NCBI GenBank assembly: GCA_035578175.1
Contig: JAQMRL010000011.1
Location: 8,195,501 to 8,259,500 of the forward strand
DNA length: 64,000 bases
Origin: Catonia carolina
Lineage: Eukaryota > Arthropoda > Insecta > Hemiptera > Achilidae
Direction: 5' to 3'
The notes under the pieces are model-generated. The model did not search any database, was not told the DNA's origin, and was given only the letters and a program-made list of their open reading frames with translations. This document shows, in pieces, positions 34,901 to 49,900 of the stretch; positions within the stretch are counted from its first letter, which is position 1; each line of letters begins with the position of its first letter. The translations under genes and the position numbers were made by a program.

Positions 34901-37900
34901 TCCATAATTCAAATTTGTGTTAAAATCAAACTTTTACTTCAGTCCCTTGAATTCACTATTTCAGTCTTTTAAAAAAGTGACATGTAATTCAAATTAAAAT
35001 CAACAATTATTGTTTACTTAATAACCATTAGTATAGGCACAATTTCGCAACAGTAGAGATACAATCTGAGAAAGTCCAGTAGGCATCTTATGTGCCACAT
35101 TCTTGGAATGTGAAAAAAAATGTCTTTGATTGAGCTTGGCAATTGGAGACAAAAGAAGTGGCTGGTAAAACTGTGAAGAAACGTCAGTGATGTTTGTTTA
35201 CACATTCTTCGGACTCAATCATCCTACCCCTCCAGTCAATAGTTTTATCGCTGTCACTTAGTTTCCTTGCAATCGTACATTTACAGTTTACATGCTTACT
35301 ACATTTTTCAGTTTTTGTGTATTGTGCCATCAGTTGTGAATTGTGAGTGACTTGTTATTCCTTAGTGTAGTTATGTTGTACTGTTAAAATGTCGCTTTTA
35401 AAAACAAAGCTAACAATGTACTAAATAGTGACTTTTGCAGAAGAAGTTATCTGAGAAGTAAAGATAAGAAAAAAAACCGCTAAAGAATTCGGAATTTGCC
35501 GAATACGCTGTTGATGTATTTTAAAAATAATGACAAAATTTTAAGAAGCGTTGTAACATCTAATGACCAGGACAGGAAAGAGTGCAAGGACCAGACTGTC
35601 CTGACGTGGGACGGATGTGTTGTGAAGTGGTTCAAACACACAAGAAACAAAAAGATTCCACTAAGGGAGACCGTTGTTAGAGCCAAGGCTGAAGAATTTG
35701 CAGCTAGTCTAGAAAAAAACATTTTAGGTCAGGACTAGCTGGCTTTGAAGGTTTTATAGATGGAAACGGCATTTTGTTTAAAAACATTTATGGAGTAAGG
35801 GAATCTGTGGATGAACAGTCAGCTAATTCATGGAAAAACGATTTATTGTAAATTATTTCCAATAGAGATGCCAGGGACATTTTTAATGTTGATGAAAATG
35901 GATTTTTTTTAAGTACACTCCTGATAAAACTCGCTTTTAGAAGAGGCTAATGCTGTGGGAAAAATATCAAGGAACGTGTAACAGTGTTGTCGGAGCGAAC
36001 ATGGATGGTTCAGAAAAACTACTGATACTGATTGGAAATTCAGCTAACCCATGCTGTTTCAAAAATGTAAGAACGAAACCTGTTGAATATGAATCCAACA
36101 AAAACACTTGAATGTGGGGAAATTTTTTTTCAAAAATACCTTTTGAAACTTGACAAGAAGTTTAGAAAAAACACATTGTCTTATTCATTGACAACTGCAT
36201 GGCACACAACTCTTCTCCTGTAATGGAAAAGGTCAAGGTTCTCTTTTCCCCCTAACATGACCTCTAGAGTAACCTATTGACCCAGGAATAATAAAAAATT
36301 TCAAGCATTTCCATGGACATCATTTAGTCATTGTCATTTGGTTGAGAATATTCTCCCTGGAGTAAACTTGGAAAACAACAACAAAATCAAGACAGACTTG
36401 CTTCGAGCCCTTTTCACCCTTCAAGAATTTATTAAAGTTCTAAATGTTATTCTAAAAAATAATCATCTATTTACAGATTTTTTGAATAACAGTAGACCAG
36501 TAAAATAGCCTACAGTACTGTTACATATTTTGATAAAATGGAGCTTCCTGAATTTCAATTATTGCTTTTATTTCTATTCTCAAAAAACGTGTATTTTTGG
36601 AATATTCAATAACTCAAATTTTTGTAGTGGTCCCATGAGATTCAAATTACCCATGTTTAACTGTAATGCTAACCTTGCTGAAAATTTCAGTATTTTGTTT
36701 TGATATTAAATTATTACAACTAAAGTTCCATCTCAGATATGATGCTGTCAGGAACTGCATGGTTTTTACTTTGAAGAGTTCAAGTAATATAATAAGCTTT
36801 TCTCCATTATCCCTCCTCCATCAGGAGGATTTACATAAAGAAGAACTCAATATTGGTTTTGATTATATTTTATCTGCTGTTCTTTTTGACTACCACCGAG
36901 TTATTTTTGTAATAGGTCGTTATCAGAAGCTATGACTGTAGAAAAAATTGCTGCCATTAAAGCTAAACGTTTAGCAAAAAAACGAACCACAATCCGAAGT
37001 GATGATATAAGTCTGGGTACTGATCTTCGGGTGATGTTAGACTTTGATGTGGATGTAACTAAGGACATTATTTCAAGAGAAAGGCAGTGGAGAACACGAA
37101 CGACAATACTTCAGAGTGCTGGAAAGGTACTTAATTATCGTTAAATAGAGACTTGATTGTTGCATGATGTTTCCCATTCTCTGTTTAAAATTTTATGGTA
37201 ATTTTCTTCTCTATTCGTTCTTGAATGTTGTGTTGATTTAAACTACTTTAATTAATATATGTGAAGATATACATAATTTTACAGAATTTTCTTACATTTG
37301 TTTTAAGTTTTCTCATAATTTATTATACTATGCGTCATGACATTGTTAGATTCAAGATTCAAGGGAGCTATTAGTAATGCTAGGCTTTGAAGCTCACAAT
37401 GATATGACGCACATTGTGATAAGTTCTCTTGTTACACTGTATACGAGGGTTGATCAATGAGTACTCTTTGCTGACAGGTGAAGTTGCCATTACTGTCCTG
37501 TACTGCCTTCTGTCAAATGACACCATACTAAATTTCAGATTGATTCATCGATTCGTTTTTATTTTGCAGCCAGTTGTGTCACATGTGTATCAAGTTTCTG
37601 AATAAAATAGAAAAAGAGCAATGTGTAATTTGCTTTTTATTTTTGGATAAAAAACATACGAAGAAATAAAAGCGAAGTTGGATGCTGACCTTTTCACCAT
37701 CTATGACAACCTTAAGATACTGCTTCAAAAGTGTACAACAGGTACAGCTTTTCCAAAGGTCTTCAATAGGTTGTGAAAAAGTCCATAACATGATTTTTGC
37801 TGGTCATTGAACTAAAGTGATTGAAGTAGTAGAGGCCGTAGGCATGTTGTACAGACCAGCAATCAATCAGTATTTTATTTGAAGTAAAGTGTGAGAAAGC

Positions 37901-40900
37901 TGATGTATGCCACGATTGCTTAAGTGGATACGGCTGTTAATGTCAAAGCCGTTTTTGGATCTCTTAAATGAAATTTGCCAGAGATTTCGTTGTGATTCAT
38001 CACCGTTGTTGAAACCTGGGTACATTATTAGACACCCAAGACAAAGTGACTGTCCAGACAATGAATTCTTTCGGGTGAATATGCTCTGAAGAAGGAAAAG
38101 ACGGTCCTATCAGTCAGAATGGTCATGGCCATGATTTTTTTGGGATTCCAAGGGAATAATCCTCATGAACTTTTTGCAGAAAGAAAAACGATCTTGGGGC
38201 AGTACTTCAATGGATTATTGTATTGAATTATGATTGGATTTGATAATATATTTGTTAAGCCCAGCCTGAACTGGAACTTGGAATTTGATGTAACCTTTTT
38301 AATAACTTATTTAATGCAGTATATTTTCCGTAGAACCAAGGTGAGTGATTACGGTCTTCACCCAAGACCGAAGAACACGAGGCGTGAAGCGTTGCGGTAA
38401 ACGTAAATGAAAGGGGGGAAAACGAGGGTAGAGACGAACAATGACCATAGGAAACAAAACGAGTAGAAATTGACCAGTGAAACCAACCTAAATAAGATGT
38501 ACAAATAGCCACTTACCAGAAATAGCCTTTGAAGCGGGAACATAAGCCGGTTGATCGTTGAAAGCCTGAAAATAGTCATGAAGCAGCAGAAAACACTAAA
38601 GCCTTGATGCATAGAACATAACACATAGAGTCCGAATCATTCGGTTGAGTTAAAGCCTGAATTATCGTCAATAGAGTACATAGTCTAAAGTAGCGTCCCC
38701 TAGACTAGCAGCGAGAAGCGACACATGCACACCCATTCAAGATCAGTTCACTAGTGAGTAGGAAAGCGGGAAAAAGCCAATAGGATTGGTGGGGGTGAGA
38801 TGATGTAGTATGGTGGAACATAGAATGACCCAGCATGAATTTGAATTAAAAGATGAAATTAAGAAAGACGAGGCATGTATATTTGAATATCAGTTTACGG
38901 CAATGAAACACTACTTAACCTGGGTGAAAATGCCCTAACAATATTGAAGGAGATGGCCCCATTTGTATAAGAAAAATGCTGTTTCACCACGATAATGCAC
39001 CAGCACTTACATGCGGAATTATCGCAGCCAAATACATGAACTATGCTATGAATTTCTGCTTTACCTACTGTACTCTCTCGACCTGGCTTTGTACCCCAAC
39101 ATGAAAATATCACTCGGGGGGGATTCAGCTCAACCAAGGAAATTATTGGCCAGACAGAAGCTTATTTTGCAGAGTTTGATAAATTGCATTTTTGAAGGAG
39201 TTGAAGAAATGACAGAAATGTTGGGAAAAGTGTATTGATCTAAAAGGAGATTACATTGAAATGAAAAACTTATGTCTTCATTCGTAACACTGGTATTAAT
39301 TGATTGACCCTCGTATAAATTATGCCTCCAATTTTTTTCTGATTTGTAGTAGTGTTCAAAGTTACTCAGAACTCCTAAGCCATTAAAAATTTTTGAGCAA
39401 TTAAAATACAATACAGATTTATGTGAAAATTTACTGATAAGGTTGTTTACATACAAATCAAAGGCCATATAGGTGTTTAAATAACAAATCTGTTTACTTG
39501 AAACTACAGAAAAATATTGTTAGATACCAGTTTTATTTTAAGTTAATAAATAAATATGTAAACTTATTTTCATGTTTAATAATTTATTTTATAACATGTA
39601 TAATTTTGAGAGAGGAAATAACAGTTCACTACTGTATGAAAAGCAAAAACGAAACTGACCAGGTCTTCCTTTAAGCAGTTGAAGGAAACTGTGCTATAAC
39701 CTTGAACAAAGCAGCCAAATTTTATATGTAGTAAATAAATAATTACATAAAAATAATAGAACAACATAAAATAATTTTGTCAAATGATTGTACTTAATTA
39801 TAAAAAAATCTCGTTATGAAATTAAAAAATGTAATTTAAAGACTTGAACAATAGTAATAAATTTAAATTAGCCAATTAAAAGATATAAAATAAAGAATTA
39901 TGTACTTTACTTTATGTGGTTTACTTGGCCTGGTAATTGCTGAGTTCAGTATTGTGTTATTTGTACTTTTATTTGTTATTGCTTATATAATTAACTTTTT
40001 GATTTTAGACTTTTGCAAAGAATATATTTGCCATACTGCAGTCTATCAAAGCAAGGGAAGAAGGTCGCCATAGGCCTCCACAACCAACTCCAGTCATTAC
40101 GCCTCGTGCAACTCCAGTGAAAGCTGTTGTACCACAACCTGTAGTCTATAACAGATACGATCAGGAAAGGTTCATTAGGCAAAAAGAAGGTAAGTATTTT
40201 GTCGGTTGTGTTGTTATTTGAATTGGGAGTAATGGATACTTATTACAGATGCACCATTTTGTTCGAATGCTGTGGTACTGCGTAGTTCGGTTTTTGTGGA
40301 TGTAGATGTCAACTTTATTTTAACTCTCTGTAGCCTGATATTTCACCCATAATTCTCTTAATTTTTTATATCTATTTATGAGAAAGGTTGAGGCAGACTG
40401 AAGAGATATTATCCATCCTGGTTATGTGTCCAAAAAACCTTATTCGTTTTTTAATTATTGTTCTGTCGAGATACAGACATCCCTTAAAATTACAGATTTT
40501 GAAATTGTCATTTTACCACGCTTCCTTAAATATATGCAGCTCTGGTTTAAAAGTTAGCGATAAAAGATGTAACTGAAGAAAAAGACATCAAATTGAAAGT
40601 ATTGAAAGTGATAAACAGTCACTGGATAATGAAGATCTCATAGCAGTAGAGGCAGAAGTTGATTTCTCACCACATGATGTCGGTAGAACAGGAATTTGTG
40701 AAACGACAGGCAATGATTTGATACCATAACCATCTTGTTCTACACCTACGTCCCCGTCAGGCCTGGATGAAAGGTTTACATGAAGCTTTTCAAACATTTG
40801 GAAAAGTTCTGTGAATACAAGAAAGAAAATGATCCTGAAACTGAGAGAAGTGAGGAAAAGTAATCAGTGGTATTTAAAGTGAGGTTAATTGTTATTGAAT

Positions 40901-43900
40901 GGCAGTTGATGAACTCAAGTTGTCTAATAATCTGACAAAACAGGATGTTTTCTTTAAGAAACCTGTACTAGAATAAAGGTGTCCTGTGTAACTTCTTTTA
41001 AAAATTAATGATATAAAAACTGTGTGATTTGTGTAGGTGTAAAACTATTTTTATTACTATTTGTGCTTGATCTGTAATATTTTTATAATTGTAGGTTAAA
41101 TAACATCATGTTAAAGCCAAATCAACATTTTAAAATTATTTTTATCCTTGTGGAACGAGTCACTACATATAAGTACTACAGTGTAATCTTATGGGAAACG
41201 TGGTCTTAATTTACCTGGTTTTGAATTATGCATTGATTAGTCGAAACAAATTAACTGTATAAATTAAGGGATGCCTATAATTGTAAATTTCTTGATTTGG
41301 TCTTTTCTTATTTGGTGTTGCATGATCATTTTGATCTTTGGCTGGATATTAATTAATTTTTTTATTAATGAATGTTATACAGAAACCGAAGGATTCAAAA
41401 TTGATACAATGGGAACATACCATGGTATGACTTTGAAATCTGTGACTGAAGGTAACCAACCGAAAAGACCGATAACTCCCATGACTCAACCATTGCACAA
41501 TACACCTCAGCAACCAGTATCTACATCACAGGTAAATACTTAATATGTTAATATTCATTGAAACCTGCTGCATCTTTAAAAGCATGGGTATTGTCAATAA
41601 AAATAGTTAAAATACGAGGTTTATTTTTAAAGTAAGTACTGTTTTGAAATTCCACCACTGCGGTCGGTATTTGGCACATGCATGCTGTGTACCGCTATCT
41701 ATTTGCAAGCCGTAGATGCCATTACAGGATCATTTGACCGTGTTTACGTTTGTTGTGAGTTTTTGAAATGTCTCCTGCGATTGAGAATCCTGCCGACTGT
41801 GAATCGTTTTCTTAGTGCTAAAGACACGAAAGCGGCTGAAACCCATTGTCAGATCAGTAAAGTGTATGGAAAAACCATATGAGCGGTGGGATGGTACGGA
41901 AATGGGTGAGAGCTTTTAAAGATGGCCGTACAAATGGGCATGATGAGGAACAAAATGGGTGACCTTCAATCATTACTGACGACTTGGTACAGAAAGTTTA
42001 TGAAAAGGCTAGAGAGAACAGATGTTTTACGATTTCATAATTATCTAATGAGTTTCCTGCATTTGAAAATTCGTCTACGTGGTCATCGCTACAACAACGA
42101 TGAAGATGTCAAAACAACTACGTTGCAGTGGTTGTCTAATCAGGCGACAGATTTCTACGAGGATGGTATTCAAAAGCTGGTTGTGCGATACGATAAGTGC
42201 CTTAATATTGGTGGGAGTTATGTAGAAAAGTAGATTAAAATACAGGCTTTCATGTAAAAATAAAAATATGCCTCGTATATGTTGTTTCTGAATAGAAAAC
42301 CTCATGTATAATATTTGTATGTGCTAGAAACTTCTTTATATTTGTAAGCTCCATTATCAGAGATCATCTATTAACACCAGAAACCCTGAAATTAGAAAAT
42401 TCTGTATGAATTCTGTGTAGAGCCAGAACTCTAGTATTGTTACCACAGAGGATATTTACTTGTCGGATTTATTACTAAATTAGATCAGAGTGTTGTGTTT
42501 TTAGAAGTATTGGAGGAATTGTTATTGTAAAATATTTGCTTACCTTTTTGCAGTATACAGATAGAGTCGTGGAACAGAAAGCTAGCTGAATTATCAGTAA
42601 AATGTATCTTTACAGATAATTATGTATTATATAGTAAAAAGTTGTTGCATGTAACTACATCATGGAGGTGCAAGTTTCCTTTTGGAATGTTGTCATAAAA
42701 TCTGATTTCTATTTTGTCATCTGAATTCTATTTTATGAATTATAAATTTCACTAAACTTTTCAGTTGCCTTGATCCTTATGATCTAATGACACATGTTTC
42801 GATGGAACCACCATCAGAGAATGTAGAATATCGTATGAAACTTTGAAATAATTTTTAAAACCTACAGAAGATGTTGGATCTTCAGTCATCTGTATAAACC
42901 TAATTTTCTACTTTATCAAACATTCTATATAGGTATTTTTAACAGCTGCATTATATTGATAATTAAAACATATTATTTACTTTAAAACGACCAGTAATAT
43001 GGTAGTTAGTAAACACTTACCAAGTATAGCACTTTCGTGCATAAAATGCACATCTTCAGTAATTTTTTTATTTAAATTTGAAACATCCTACTTCCACCAT
43101 GGTAGATAAGGTTTAGTTGATTATTAATCTATTCTTAAATATATATTTAAAACGGCCTTGCCAACTTAGTTTGTTGTCATATTCAGTTTGTGAGTTCAAA
43201 AATAAATGATAAACAGAATGAAAATGAGATTTTTGAAAAGTATTATATGGAAATAAACAGAAATTAATAAACTTACAAATTGAATATGACAACAATCTAA
43301 TTAAGTTGGCAAGACTGTTTTAAATATAGATTTAAGAATAGATTAATAATCGACTAAATCTTTATCTACCATGGTGGAAATTGATGTTTAAAATTTTAAT
43401 AAAAAATTACTGAAGATGTGCACTTTATGCATGAAAGAGCTATAATTGGTAAGTGTTTACTGTATTACTGGTGTTTTTAAAGAAAATTATTTATATTTTT
43501 TTTTTGAAAACTAAATTTATAGTTGCAAAACTTTTTTGTTATGATATTTTATGTACTCTGATGGTGATGTATCCACTGAAACATGTGTATGTAAATCATA
43601 AGGATCAAGGCAGCTGAAAAGTTTAGTGAAATTTATAATATTTATACGAGGTAGGGTCAAAAAGTTCCCGGAATGGTCGCTTACAGTCACGTATTTGTAA
43701 GCTGAAAGGGAAATTTTTGTTTGTGAGGTTGGCATAACTGGTAGTGAATGTGCTTTTGAGGTTAGCAGGCAGTTGTAGTTGGTTCCGTGCGTTCGGTGTT
43801 TAATATTGTAGATCGTAGTTTCTGTCTTTCGTCGGATTGTGCAATGTCGTCATTAGAGCAGCGTGGCAATATTAAATTCTGTGTGTTGCTGGAGAAATCA

Positions 43901-46900
43901 CCCTCGGAGACTCTTGAGATGCTAAAAAAAGCATACGGAAATTCTGCGATGAAGAAAACAGCAGTTTACGAGTGGCATAAGCGTTTTCGCGACGGTCGCA
44001 CAACAATTGAAGATGACGTTCGGACTGGGCGGCCTTCCACTTCCACTACAGACGACAATGTTGAGCGCGTTCGACAAATTGTGCGTGCGGACAGGCGAAC
44101 AACCATCAATACTATTGCCTCTGATGTTGGTATTTCACATGGGAGTGTTCACAGCATTCTTCATAATGACTTGAACATGCACCGTGTTTGCTTGCACATT
44201 GTTCCAAAAATGTTATCCCCTGAGCAAAAGGAAATGAGAGTGACCATGTCCAGGGACTTGATTGAAATGGCTGATGCAGATGACAGCTTCCTGCGCAAAA
44301 TTGTTACAGGTGATGAGACATGGTGCTTTCTTTACGATCCTCAGACAAAACGGCAGTCCGCTGAATGGAAGTCAAAAACTTCACCAAGAAAACAAAAATT
44401 TCGCTTGGACAGAAGCCGGGGTAAGGTGATGTTGGAGGTGTTTTTTGATTACCGTGGAGTGATTCATTATGAATTTATTCCTGAAGGGAGAACAGTAAAT
44501 AAAGAATTGTACACAGAGATCTTAAAACGGCTACGAGATGCAATTCGACGAAAACGACCTGAAAAATGGGCAGAGAATGACTGGTATTTGTTGCACGACA
44601 ATGCCCCAGCACATCGATCCCTAATGGTGAAACAATACCTTGCCAAGAATAATGTTACCACTCTGGAACATCCTCCATATTCTCCCGATCTCGCACCACC
44701 AGATTTCTACCTGTTTCCAAGGTTAAAAATGGCATTGAAGGGACATCGTTTTGCTGATTCGTCAGAGGTGATTGAAAATGCGACGGAGCGGCTGAAGGAA
44801 CTTTCAAAAAACGGCTTTCAAGAGTGTTTCCAACAATTATATGAACGGTGGAATATATGTGTAGATGCAGGAGGAGAGTATTTTGAAGGGAAATAATGTA
44901 AGAATGTTATAAATATTTTTAATAAATTTTTAATAACCAATTCCGGGAACTTTTTGACCCTACCTCGTATAAGAGAATTTATTTCAAAGCTGCAAAATGA
45001 ATTATAAATATTTATTTTTGAATGAAAATTAGAGGTACTGAATTGTTTTATTTTTCCACAGGGAAGAATGGTAATGAATTCTACTCCTAGTAAACGCGTT
45101 TCTAGAACACCAATTATCATTATACCTGCTGCAAATACATCTCTAATTACTATGTACAATGCTAAAGATATTTTACAAGATTTAAGGTAAGGAAATGGCT
45201 TAAATGAAGAATAGAGCAGAATGATTGTACATGATGTAGATTTTTACTTTCTCTTGCCTATATGAATATATAGGAAGGAAAGTATTGTTTGCATGTCGAT
45301 TTTTCAAAATCGAGTTTTCACCTGATCTATAAGTTTTTCAGACCCCTGAACCCAAAAAACATGTTTTTAGCGATTGGTCTGTGTGTGTGTGTGAACAGAA
45401 TATCTCGAGAACGGAACATCGTACGAACTTGAAACTTAAAACTTAAGTTACATACCACTAACGGACCAGACACGAACATTTTCATCAAAATCGGTCAACC
45501 GGAAGTACTAGTTTATTCGTGTAATTTTTCACTTTTTTGCAATGTTCTCTAAAACTGGTCCTACGATTTTTTTAAAAATCGCCTGGTTTACTCAATTTTT
45601 TATTCTCTACAAGATAGGGTAGGCGTCATGTTTGCTGAAATTCTGGGTGAGGCTGTTTTCACGTAAAAACATAGTTTTTTTAAGATTACGGCTTTAATAT
45701 GCAATTTAGAGCAAAAATGTATGTATGAAAAGTTGTAAAGAATTTAAAATTCTACAACTTTTATTTCAAGTATTTTTTTGTATAACGCTTAGTTTAGCAG
45801 TAATTAGCGATTTTCTGTTTTTTTCTCACAAAAACGTGTGAAAAATTGATTTTTTGAACATTTTGGCCTTAGTACTCATTTTACGACAAAAGTGTATAAA
45901 ACCAAATTTATAGAAAATTAAAAGATCTACAACTTTTATTTAAAGCATTTTTCTCTACAGAGTCTAGTTTAGCGTGAAAGAGTGATTTTCTGTATTTCTA
46001 AGCCAAACTGAGGTCGATTTTCATTTTGCGTCTTTCACTCATGATTAAAATAAGTTTATGTTTTTTGTTTATTTGTAATGTTTTATTTCTAATTAAAAAA
46101 TAAATATCTGTAATGTTTTATTGTTCATAATTTGCACTGGCAAGAGAAAGTTGTGCGAGTGTTTCACACCAGATTTTTGAAGTTGATAAAAGTTCTGCAA
46201 AACATGTTTTTTCCTAGGTTCAAAAGGCCTGTTTGAACCCCTAAAATTTTTATTAAGGTTAACTAGAATTAGTGGTTTACACTTTGCTTCATTATGGAAT
46301 TTATTATGAGTAACCTCTTGAAAAGTAAATATTTTTACTTTTTCTTGTCGTATATGAATATATTGCAGCCTTAATATGCACTTTACAACAAAATTGTATA
46401 ATCAAAGTTATAAGAAATAAAAGATTGTCGCCGACTACTCTACTAACATTAGCGCCTGCAGACGGTCCCAGTACCTGCCACGAGTAGCACTACAGATGCG
46501 CAGAGCCTACAGCACCTCCCCTCCACCTTGAAGTGGACTCGCCCGAGGGGGATTTAAGCAACAGCCCTGGCCCGCCAGAGTCACTCTTTTATCAACTCTC
46601 AGTCTCTCCGATCGGCGACAAGATCTACTTTTATTTTAACCATTTTTTTCTATAGAGCCTAGTTTAGCGTCAATTAGTGAAATACGTATTTTTAAGTCAA
46701 ACAGAGGTTGATTTTGATCTTGTGTCATTCACTAATGATTAAAATTAGGTTGTTTTTCATTTTATATCTTTTACTCATTATTAAACAGGTTATATTTAAT
46801 GGTACATGAAAAATATGACCCGGCAATATTGTGGCTAATACATGGGCCATTTCTTTCAACCTCCAAAAGGTCATGAATAAAAGAAAAGTTTGTTTTATTA

Positions 46901-49900
46901 TATTATTAGAATACCCCGCATGGCTTCACACGTAAAAATGTGTAATCAATTTTTTTAAAATAAAAATGTAACAGAAATTGTGTAGCTGCTAGCTGACCGT
47001 ATACTCCACCGTACTCTCACACACAACATTTTGATAAATTCCCCCGTGTGCGTCTCTCACCAGGCTTTATGTGTATGTACCGTCTTCAGCAATAATACAA
47101 TCTGTGAGATTTAACAGTGTCTCTCGCCTAGCTGCTACTAGTCTTAACTAAAAACATTGTTTGCGTTGGTGAATATACACTCACTATGTAATTTGAAATT
47201 GAAATAACATTTTATGAAAGGTAGATAGATATATGCTATGTATAAAACTACCATTTCAATGTAATAAACAATCAAACAACCACTTCTCGATGAATGATTT
47301 ATTTTTGCTGCGACTATGTGTACGATGTTTAAATGCACGATAATGATCCCGCACAGCTACCCACTCCATCGCGGTGATCTCAAGGTCAGAGCTACCATAA
47401 AAACTCGAGCTATACACACGCACAGAACGATGTTTTTATAATTTCCCTGCGTATGTCTCTCATCATCATAAAACCCCTTCATTCACTTCAACAACAATAC
47501 ATACTAACATGTACGTACACGCATACATATTTATGAAAATCTTCATTAGGGCCCTTAAGGTTAATGTTAAGATAATTTTCAAATAAGAAATGTAATAAAC
47601 AACTGGGTTAGGTTACAAAGTTCTAGACTATTACAATCAACCAAAATAAGCAAAAAAAAAAAAAAAATTTAAAATAATAACAGCATTCTAGTACAGGACA
47701 TCAAGGAAAACTACCTGTACACGCAATATCCTACTATTTGAAAAAGGCCAACTATTTGAACAGTCTAAGTGCACAATGTCACTCTCTGAAGCCGTAGCTT
47801 TTAAAAACCAAATTACACGACTTAAAAATGAGTCACTCATGAAATGAGTACTGTGACTCATTTTTAAAGACAAGTGTGACACATCTTTGGGTCACATAGC
47901 AGTCAACGTGTTGAGATTTATTATTCTCTTAACACCCCTTTGGCGCAATGGTCATAAATCAAATGCGTAAGAGTTTTCTGTTCAGCATCTAATGAATTAA
48001 TGTGCTAATTTTTTACTTTCTGGGTGATTTTGGGAAGTTATTAGAGAATTAATAATAAGCGACCGAAAGAGTCAGTCTGTGAGGGCTTGTACATTCAGAT
48101 TAAAGAATGAATTGCTTATTAAAAAATTATTTTTTCTATAAAACTAAATTGTTGTACACTGGATTTACAGGTTTGTTACTACTGAAGAGAAAAAACAAAC
48201 TGGTGCGAAACGAGATAATGAAATACTTCTGCAACGTAGGAAAGAAGGTGGTTTAACTGTACCGTATCGTGTAATTGATACACCTCAGAAACTAACCAAC
48301 GCAGACTGGGAAAGAGTGGTTGCTGTTTTTGTTATGGGTCCTGCATGGCAGTTCAAAGGATGGCCTTGGGATGGAAACCCTGTTGAAATATTTTCAAAAA
48401 GTAAGTTATATTCAAATGTATTTTAAGGTACTTTTATAAGATCTCTGGAAATGGAATTTCTTTTGGCAAGTTATTTCTTGCTATTATTCTGTGGTGATAG
48501 GTACAAAGGTCTTAACTCAAAAATTGTCGGTTTTGAGTTAAGTGCATTACCTAGTTCAGAAAAATTTTTCTCTTTCAATTGGTACAAAGGGCTTAAGTGT
48601 AGCTAACTCCTGAAGTGAAGGACTTTATAAAAAGTAAAGGGCTTTATAAAAATTTTCTCTTTGTGTAACGGTATAAAGGTCTTAATTGTAAATGATACCT
48701 TTAGCTTTAGTTTCTCAGTCTTTTTTTAGTTGTACAAAAGGTCTTAAGTTTAGTTAAGACCTTTATACCAGTAGTAGTTTATTTAGTTTAAATTTAGTTT
48801 CTCAGTCATGTTAAGCTGTTCAAAAGGTCTTAAGTTGAGTTAACCTTTATACCTATGGTAGTTCACTGTTTCACCAATATCTACTGGAAAAAAATATCAA
48901 TTTGAAATGGTCGAAATGACAAGAAATCTAATGTACGACTTAGCAGCCTTGTTAAAATCCATTCTGGTAGAACGGATTTTATGTTCTGGTAGAACATAAA
49001 AGAAGACGCTTTTAGAACGGCGTGATGTACAATGGTTAAAATATATTAAAGAACAACAAGGAGCATTCTATTATCGTGAGAGCAGCAAATTAAGTATTAG
49101 GCGTAATATTATTGCAGTTTGTAAAATTTTTATATTTTCCTTACTTGACACTTGCATTATTTTTGTTTAAAATACGAGTACGTTTCCTTTTTGGATGATT
49201 ACATTATTGATATTGATGAAATTTCACTAAAATAACTAGACTTAGTTTTTGGAATAATTTTCATGATGAGTCGTTTTTACTAAATTTCTCCCTTGTTCAA
49301 GTGTTTTTTATACTTCTGTTTTGCAATTGCTGTTAATGCAGACGGTAAGAAGAATGATAGTTGAAGATCACCATTGCTTGGTGATATAAATCGGGAAGGA
49401 GATATGGTGGTCAACATTTAGTTTTAATTGTTCTTCGTAATATGTGTAAACTACATCAAAATTACTGATTAGGAATACGAGGGGGTACCCAAAAGTATCC
49501 GGAATAGCTCTGCTGTGGGCGGAGCTTGTGCAGTACAAATTCCCGCCACTAGGCTGCTTGTAGCGCTACTCATTGCCAGTTCAATGCCATTTTGTTCATT
49601 GATCTAGCTTGTTCTGTTCTCGTGCAGTGATTGTTCTCGCTAGTGCTGTTTTGTGCTCGTGTCGTTTTTCATGATGGCAAGTTTTAATGAACAACGTGCG
49701 GCTGTGAAATTTTGCTTCTTGCTCGGTAAAAACGCCGCGGAAACAGTTGTAATGTTGAACACAGCTTACAAAGACGACACTATTGGAAAAACCCAAATGT
49801 ACGAGTGGTTTTTGCGCTTTAAAAATGGCGACATGTCGATTGAGAACAAACCTCGTTCTGGACGACCGTCGACTTCCCGAACAGACGAAAATGTTGTGAA

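Larger units (their letters stand above)
42735..43640. repeat. inverted-repeat structure made of two Penelope-type tails
   Basis: The left arm (42735-43210) recurs inverted as the right arm (about 43255-43640). Outer parts share ATTATAAATTTCACTAAAC / GTTTAGTGAAATTTATAAT. Inner parts share CTACCATGGTGGAA-like, GGCAAG(A)CTGTTTTAAATATA and AATATGACAACA(A) blocks. The left arm has ~150 extra bases. Both arms carry a hammerhead-like motif near the outer end. The left arm also shares the GATGACTGAAGAT...ATCTTCTGTA stretch with the tail of the GIY-YIG element at 700-780. CDC73 intron 6. Confidence 0.75.
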
